Assembly (NCBI GenBank): GCA_001821795.1
Contig: MHOB01000025.1
Coordinates: 1 to 7,389, forward strand
Source: Candidatus Ryanbacteria bacterium RIFCSPLOWO2_12_FULL_47_9c
GTDB lineage: Bacteria; Patescibacteriota; Minisyncoccia; Ryanbacterales; GWA2-47-10b
DNA length: 7,389 nt
Direction: 5' to 3'
Position 1 is the first letter of the stretch, and each line of letters starts with the position of its first letter. Shown piece after piece: positions 4,680 through 7,389 of this stretch. The notes beneath the pieces were generated by a model. It did not search any database. It worked only from the letters and a program-made list of their open reading frames with translations, and was not told where the DNA came from. The position numbers were made by a program, and so were the translations under genes.

Positions 4680-5701
4680 AAAAAACACTTATCACCGGCA
4701 TTACCGGTCAGGATGGCTCGTATTTGGCAGAACTTTTGCTCTCCAAAGGGTATGAGGTGCATGGAGTTATACGCCGCTCAAGCTCGATCAACACTCGGCG
4801 TATCGAGCATCTCTCGCACAGTGCGCGTCTTGATATTACACATGATCCCACGCAGGTGGGCGAGCGGCTTTATTTGCACGTGGCAGATCTTACGGATGCA
4901 AGCTCGCTTAATTATGTGATGCGCACGGTGCGGCCGGACGAAGTGTATCATCTTGCCGCGCAAAGCCAAGTGCGCGTGAGCTTTGATATTCCCGAGTATA
5001 CGGGAAATGCAACAGCGCTTGGCACGTTGCGTTTGCTCGATGCGATGCGTGACGCGGGGCTTGACCATACAAAATTTTATCAAGCATCTTCATCTGAAAT
5101 GTTCGGTAAGGCCCAAGAAATCCCACAAAAAGAGACAACGCCATTTTATCCGCGCAGTCCCTACGGCGTGGCGAAGCTGTTTGCATTTTGGACTGCGAAA
5201 AATTATCGCGAAGCATACAATCTTTTTATCTGTAACGGAATTCTTTTTAATCACGAAAGCCCGCGCAGAGGAGAGACGTTTGTGACGCGCAAGATAACGC
5301 GGGGACTTGCAAATATTATTGCGGGCTCGCAGGATAAAATTTATCTCGGCAATCTCGAAGCAAAACGCGATTGGGGTTATGCCCCAGATTTTGTGGAAGC
5401 AATGTATTTAATGATGCAGGCACAAAAACCCGACGATTATGTGATCGCAACTGGCGAGACGCATTCAATACGCGAGTTTCTTGATGAGGCATTTGGGCTT
5501 GCGGGGCTTGATTGGAAAAAATATATCGAGATTGATAACCGCCTTTTTCGTCCCACCGAAGCCGATATTTTGCTGGGCGATGCATCAAAAGCAAAACGTG
5601 AGCTTGGCTGGGAACCAAAAGTAAAATTCAAAGAGCTTGTCAGAATAATGGTGGAGGCGGATTGCAAGGCGGTTGGTGTTACACTGAAAAAAGCGAATTA
5701 A
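4676..5701 (+). CDS. gmd: GDP-mannose 4,6-dehydratase
   Basis: A 341-residue short-chain dehydrogenase/reductase that converts GDP-mannose to GDP-4-keto-6-deoxymannose, the first step to GDP-L-fucose and related sugars. The NADP-binding TGITGQDG is at residues 7-14, with RRSSS (33-37) behind it. Catalytic residues are visible: Ser139 and Glu141 in FYQASSSEMFG (E. coli Gmd has Thr in place of Ser139), and Tyr163 and Lys167 in YGVAK. The long conserved block NHESPRRGETFVTRKI (192-207) and the RPTEADILLGD segment (292-302) are characteristic of Gmd. It is shorter than the 373-residue E. coli enzyme because it lacks an insertion before that last segment. The start is forced, since an in-frame TAA lies at 4661-4663 and no other start codon intervenes. 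The C-terminus overlaps the convergent Nudix gene by 23 bases. The next plus-strand gene is the probable next enzyme of the pathway. Confidence 0.96.
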   Translation: MKKTLITGITGQDGSYLAELLLSKGYEVHGVIRRSSSINTRRIEHLSHSARLDITHDPTQVGERLYLHVADLTDASSLNYVMRTVRPDEVYHLAAQSQVRVSFDIPEYTGNATALGTLRLLDAMRDAGLDHTKFYQASSSEMFGKAQEIPQKETTPFYPRSPYGVAKLFAFWTAKNYREAYNLFICNGILFNHESPRRGETFVTRKITRGLANIIAGSQDKIYLGNLEAKRDWGYAPDFVEAMYLMMQAQKPDDYVIATGETHSIREFLDEAFGLAGLDWKKYIEIDNRLFRPTEADILLGDASKAKRELGWEPKVKFKELVRIMVEADCKAVGVTLKKAN

Positions 5702-6272
5702 GATCAAGACTAAAATGTTTTTTAAGATAGGGAAGTGCGCGGAATGTGGTTACGATTGCACCCGGTTCAATGACTTTTGTATGGCATAGCTTGATCCACT
5801 CTTGCAGGGAAATAATTTCAACTTCAATTTCTTCGGTTTCGTCTACCGCTTGCTCGGCAACTTTTTTGCAGTCGAGCGCAAGAAATGGATGCATCTGCCG
5901 TAGCGTTTCTCTTGTCATCGGATATTGCCCCGGACCGAGATCAATTACCGAACCCGCTTCGTATCCCGTTTCTTCTTTCAGTTCTCTTCGCATAACATCA
6001 GCCGGGGGCTCGTTATCAAATTCGCCGGTTCCGCCGGGAAGTTCGCGAGTAATTTGATTGCACCCTTGTTTATATTGTAGAATGCTAACCACTTTGCCGT
6101 CGCTGGTAACGGGCAGTACTGTGGACCAGTCTTTTTTTGTATAAAGGACATATTCCTCTTCTTTTCCGGTTTTTGGATTTTTGAAATTTTGGCTGATGAG
6201 TTTCGAGCCGTATTTACCGGCAAGCACTGTTGGCTCGCCGACTTTTTCCCACACCTTGAGTTCTTTTTTCAT
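5679..6272 (-). CDS. Nudix hydrolase, ADP-ribose pyrophosphatase-like
   Basis: A 197-residue soluble hydrolase with an intact catalytic core. ELPGGTGEFDNEPP leads into RRELKEETGY, with REL at residues 96-98 and EETG at 100-103. The spacing between the second Gly and the first Glu of the box is one residue longer than the textbook pattern. The N-terminal strand region (about 41-68) precedes the box and an EEIEVEIISLQEW segment (147-159) follows it, the usual layout of ADP-ribose and sugar-nucleotide pyrophosphatases. The substrate is not determinable; a GDP-sugar is conceivable from the context but unproven. It has no Shine-Dalgarno site. A near-consensus promoter is spaced so that the first transcribed base would be the A of ATG. 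Its tail overlaps gmd by 23 bases on the opposite strand. It contrasts with the Nudix-like protein at 3147-3779, whose catalytic glutamates are missing. Confidence 0.88.
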   Translation of the reverse strand: MKKELKVWEKVGEPTVLAGKYGSKLISQNFKNPKTGKEEEYVLYTKKDWSTVLPVTSDGKVVSILQYKQGCNQITRELPGGTGEFDNEPPADVMRRELKEETGYEAGSVIDLGPGQYPMTRETLRQMHPFLALDCKKVAEQAVDETEEIEVEIISLQEWIKLCHTKVIEPGAIVTTFRALPYLKKHFSLDLNSLFSV

Positions 6273-6278
6273 GAGTTC

Positions 6279-6307
6279 ACTATATTGGAGAGCACTTCGT
6301 GTGTCAA
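6279..6307 (-). promoter_or_regulatory. Predicted leaderless promoter of the Nudix hydrolase
   Basis: On the minus strand, a perfect TTGACA (6302-6307), a 17-base spacer and TATAGT (6279-6284) are followed by six bases and then the ATG at 6272. This puts the A of ATG at the canonical +1 position. It is the cleanest promoter in the window and directly predicts a leaderless mRNA. It lies just downstream of the phosphatase terminator on the same strand. Confidence 0.75.
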
Positions 6308-6309
6308 AA

Positions 6310-6358
6310 ATATGTAAAAATAAAACAACCGCGGACGCGTTGTTGTGCGTCAGCGGTT
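6310..6358 (-). terminator. Rho-independent terminator of the phosphatase gene
   Basis: AACCGC (6327-6332) plus GACGC (6334-6338) pair with GCGTC (6347-6351) plus GCGGTT (6353-6358), with one internal mismatch and an 8-base loop. Read on the minus strand, the hairpin is followed by a T-rich run (complement of 6310-6326). The stop codon of the phosphatase gene (6350-6352) lies inside the first arm of the stem. Confidence 0.8.
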
Positions 6359-7141
6359 TCTAGTTGCGGTGACCGCTGCGTAGGCGATCTCAAGGAGCTG
6401 CGTATGGATGTAGCCGTTGGAAGCGATGATTGACTCGGAAAAGGGGGTCCAGGGTTCGCCGACGAAGTTGGTGGCCTTCCCTCCCGCCATCTCGACGATG
6501 AGCGCGGCGGCGGCGATGTCCCACGGTTCGGGTTTGGGGTGGATGTATCCGTCGATCTTCCCTTGCGCGACCTGCATGAGTGAAGCAGTCGCGCACAGTC
6601 GCACCTGTGGGTAGCGAGTGGCTTGCGAAAGTTGGCGGAAGATCTCGCAAGTGAGGTCAGGTGAGCCCTTGATGTGGTCGGTCCACACTTGCGATTTCTT
6701 GACGTCTACCCCCGCGCTCACATGAATTGCCCGCTCGCTCTCCTGTGTTTCTCGGTATGCCCCCTTCGAGAGGGCGGCAAAGAAGAGCTCTTGGCTTTCG
6801 GGAAGGTAGACCGTCCCGATGGTAGAAACCCCATCTTTGACGAGAGCGATCGAGATGCCCCAGAAATGGTCTCCTCTCCAGTAGTTGAGACTTCCGTCCA
6901 AAGGATCGACCACCCAGAGACGCCCTTTGTGTTTCTCTTCACCACCGGTTTCTTCCGAGAGGACTGGGATGTCACCGAACTCACTAAGAGCCGCCAGGAT
7001 GTACGTCTCCGCCTGGAGATCCGCGCTCGTGAGGAAATCCTTCTTTGGGGCGCGGATTTCCCTCGCCCTTCCTCGATGAGTGCGGAGCGCCGCCCCAGCC
7101 ATCACTGCAATGTCTGCTACCGCATGAGCGTCGATTCGCAT
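6350..7141 (-). CDS. Inositol monophosphatase-family phosphatase (SuhB/CysQ-like)
   Basis: A 263-residue magnesium-dependent phosphatase, the usual length for the family. Metal-binding residues are visible: Glu63-Glu64 in LSEET, Asp79, Asp82 and the Gly-Ser pair in VDPLDGSLNY (78-87), and Asp208 in PWDIAAAALIVEMAGG (206-221), the second family signature. The substrate could be inositol-1-phosphate, 3'-phosphoadenosine 5'-phosphate, fructose-1,6-bisphosphate or another sugar phosphate; the sequence does not decide. The start ATG at 7141 is supported by GGAGAGG eight bases upstream. The gene has its own promoter and its own terminator, so it appears monocistronic and may be a housekeeping gene lying between gmd and the fucose synthase rather than a pathway member. 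Confidence 0.92.
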   Translation of the reverse strand: MRIDAHAVADIAVMAGAALRTHRGRAREIRAPKKDFLTSADLQAETYILAALSEFGDIPVLSEETGGEEKHKGRLWVVDPLDGSLNYWRGDHFWGISIALVKDGVSTIGTVYLPESQELFFAALSKGAYRETQESERAIHVSAGVDVKKSQVWTDHIKGSPDLTCEIFRQLSQATRYPQVRLCATASLMQVAQGKIDGYIHPKPEPWDIAAAALIVEMAGGKATNFVGEPWTPFSESIIASNGYIHTQLLEIAYAAVTATRNR

Positions 7142-7149
7142 TTTCTTTT

Positions 7150-7156
7150 CCTCTCC
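7150..7156 (-). promoter_or_regulatory. Shine-Dalgarno site of the phosphatase gene
   Basis: GGAGAGG on the minus strand lies eight bases before the ATG at 7141 and supports that start. It is one of only three clear Shine-Dalgarno sites in the window. Confidence 0.7.
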
Positions 7157-7159
7157 ACT

Positions 7160-7173
7160 GCGACTTAAGTCGC
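7160..7173. repeat. Perfect 14-base palindrome in the phosphatase leader
   Basis: GCGACTTAAGTCGC is a perfect palindrome lying between the predicted transcription start (about 7183) and the Shine-Dalgarno site. With no loop bases it suits a dimeric DNA-binding protein better than an RNA hairpin, although the RNA could fold with a four-base loop. A short T run follows it on the plus strand, but no plus-strand gene ends nearby, so it is not called a terminator. Confidence 0.5.
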
Positions 7174-7189
7174 GTTTTTGTTCAAGCGC

Positions 7190-7218
7190 AAACTAGCACA
7201 CTTCTTTTATCACGTCAA
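7190..7218 (-). promoter_or_regulatory. Predicted promoter of the phosphatase gene
   Basis: On the minus strand, TTGACG (7213-7218) is followed after 17 bases by TAGTTT (7190-7195), with TG one base before the -10 box as in extended -10 promoters. The transcript would begin near 7183 and carry a leader of about 42 bases that contains the palindrome and the Shine-Dalgarno site. Confidence 0.5.
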
Positions 7219-7220
7219 GA

Positions 7221-7249
7221 TCGACCGGTTGCAAAAAGTATTGTACTGT
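7221..7249 (+). promoter_or_regulatory. Possible weak promoter of the GDP-L-fucose synthase gene
   Basis: TCGACC (7221-7226) and TACTGT (7244-7249) are 17 bases apart and would start transcription at about 7256, four bases before the ATG at 7260. Both hexamers are imperfect. The call rests mainly on the spacing and on the similar near-leaderless layout seen elsewhere in the window. Confidence 0.25.
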
Positions 7250-7259
7250 AAGCGCATTC

Positions 7260-7389
7260 ATGGAGCTAATGGGTAAGAAGATCGTTGTTACCGGTGGCGC
7301 CGGGTTTCTTGGCGGTTTTGTTGTTGATGAGCTTAAACGACGCGGCGTGCCGCGCGAAAATATTTTTGTCCCGCGTTCAAGCGAGTACG
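7260..7389 (+). CDS. fcl: GDP-L-fucose synthase, N-terminal fragment (cut by window edge)
   Basis: The frame is open from the ATG at 7260 to the window edge (43 complete codons). It reads MELMGKKIVVTGGAGFLGG and ends VPRSSEY. TGGAGFLG (residues 11-18) is the NADP-binding GxxGxxG of the extended short-chain dehydrogenases. The FVPRSSEY ending is the segment that typically follows the second strand in GDP-L-fucose synthases (Fcl/WcaG). The enzyme epimerises and reduces GDP-4-keto-6-deoxymannose, the product of Gmd, to GDP-L-fucose, which fits the gmd gene 1.6 kb upstream on the same strand. A second in-frame ATG at 7269 is a possible start (GGAG lies three bases before it, rather close). The catalytic Ser-Tyr-Lys residues are beyond the window, so a different NAD-dependent sugar epimerase is not fully excluded. 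Confidence 0.8.
   Translation, partial: MELMGKKIVVTGGAGFLGGFVVDELKRRGVPRENIFVPRSSEY

Noticed and set aside
6674..7168. 164-codon plus-strand open frame opposite the phosphatase
   Set aside because: The phosphatase on the other strand has all family motifs; this frame shows none and is explained by codon bias.
1..7389. CRISPR array, insertion sequence, integron attC site, tRNA or rRNA
   Set aside because: No regularly spaced long repeats, transposase motifs, terminal inverted repeats, attC-like hairpins or cloverleaf sequences were seen on either strand.

Overview
The window most resembles a Candidate Phyla Radiation (Patescibacteria, Parcubacteria-like) chromosome. This is an inference. It rests on small, tightly packed genes, a mixture of surface-glycan enzymes with Nudix-type proteins, frequent strand switching, and promoters that sit almost on top of start codons. 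No rRNA, tRNA, ribosomal protein or other phylogenetic marker is present to confirm it. No mobile element, CRISPR array or RNA gene was seen.

Layout. Bases 1-126 hold the last 41 codons of a plus-strand gene. It is followed after 7 bases by a DPM1-like family 2 glycosyltransferase (134-829). An FkbM-type methyltransferase lies on the minus strand (810-1625) and its tail overlaps the glycosyltransferase by 20 bases. Diverging from it across only 25 bases is a multi-membrane-span GT39/ArnT-like glycosyltransferase (1651-3033). Next come two plus-strand genes with strong ribosome binding sites and their own hairpin terminators: a Nudix-fold protein whose catalytic glutamates are replaced (3147-3779) and a membrane-anchored DUF218/YdcF-like protein (3866-4519). 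Then gmd (GDP-mannose 4,6-dehydratase, 4676-5701) is followed by two minus-strand genes, an intact Nudix hydrolase (5679-6272) and an inositol-monophosphatase-family phosphatase (6350-7141). The window ends in the first 43 codons of a GDP-L-fucose synthase (from 7260).

How the genes fit together. Gmd and the GDP-L-fucose synthase are the two consecutive steps from GDP-mannose to GDP-L-fucose. The GT2 enzyme probably charges a polyprenyl-phosphate carrier with a sugar. The GT39-like membrane enzyme probably uses such lipid-linked sugars, and an FkbM methyltransferase commonly O-methylates glycans. Together this looks like part of a cell-surface glycan locus. The two opposite-strand genes between gmd and the fucose synthase may be housekeeping insertions rather than pathway members.

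The most notable features are regulatory. Several genes lack a Shine-Dalgarno sequence and have promoter hexamers placed so that the transcript would begin at or within a few bases of an ATG. The clearest case is the Nudix gene at 6272 (TTGACA, 17 bases, TATAGT, 6 bases, ATG). The gmd gene appears to be preceded by a leaderless 9-codon open reading frame that overlaps the gmd start codon. Interleaved with these are three genes with classical strong Shine-Dalgarno sites and strong terminators. No entirely new multi-gene system could be demonstrated. The inactive-looking Nudix protein and the leaderless/coupled starts are the best candidates for follow-up.
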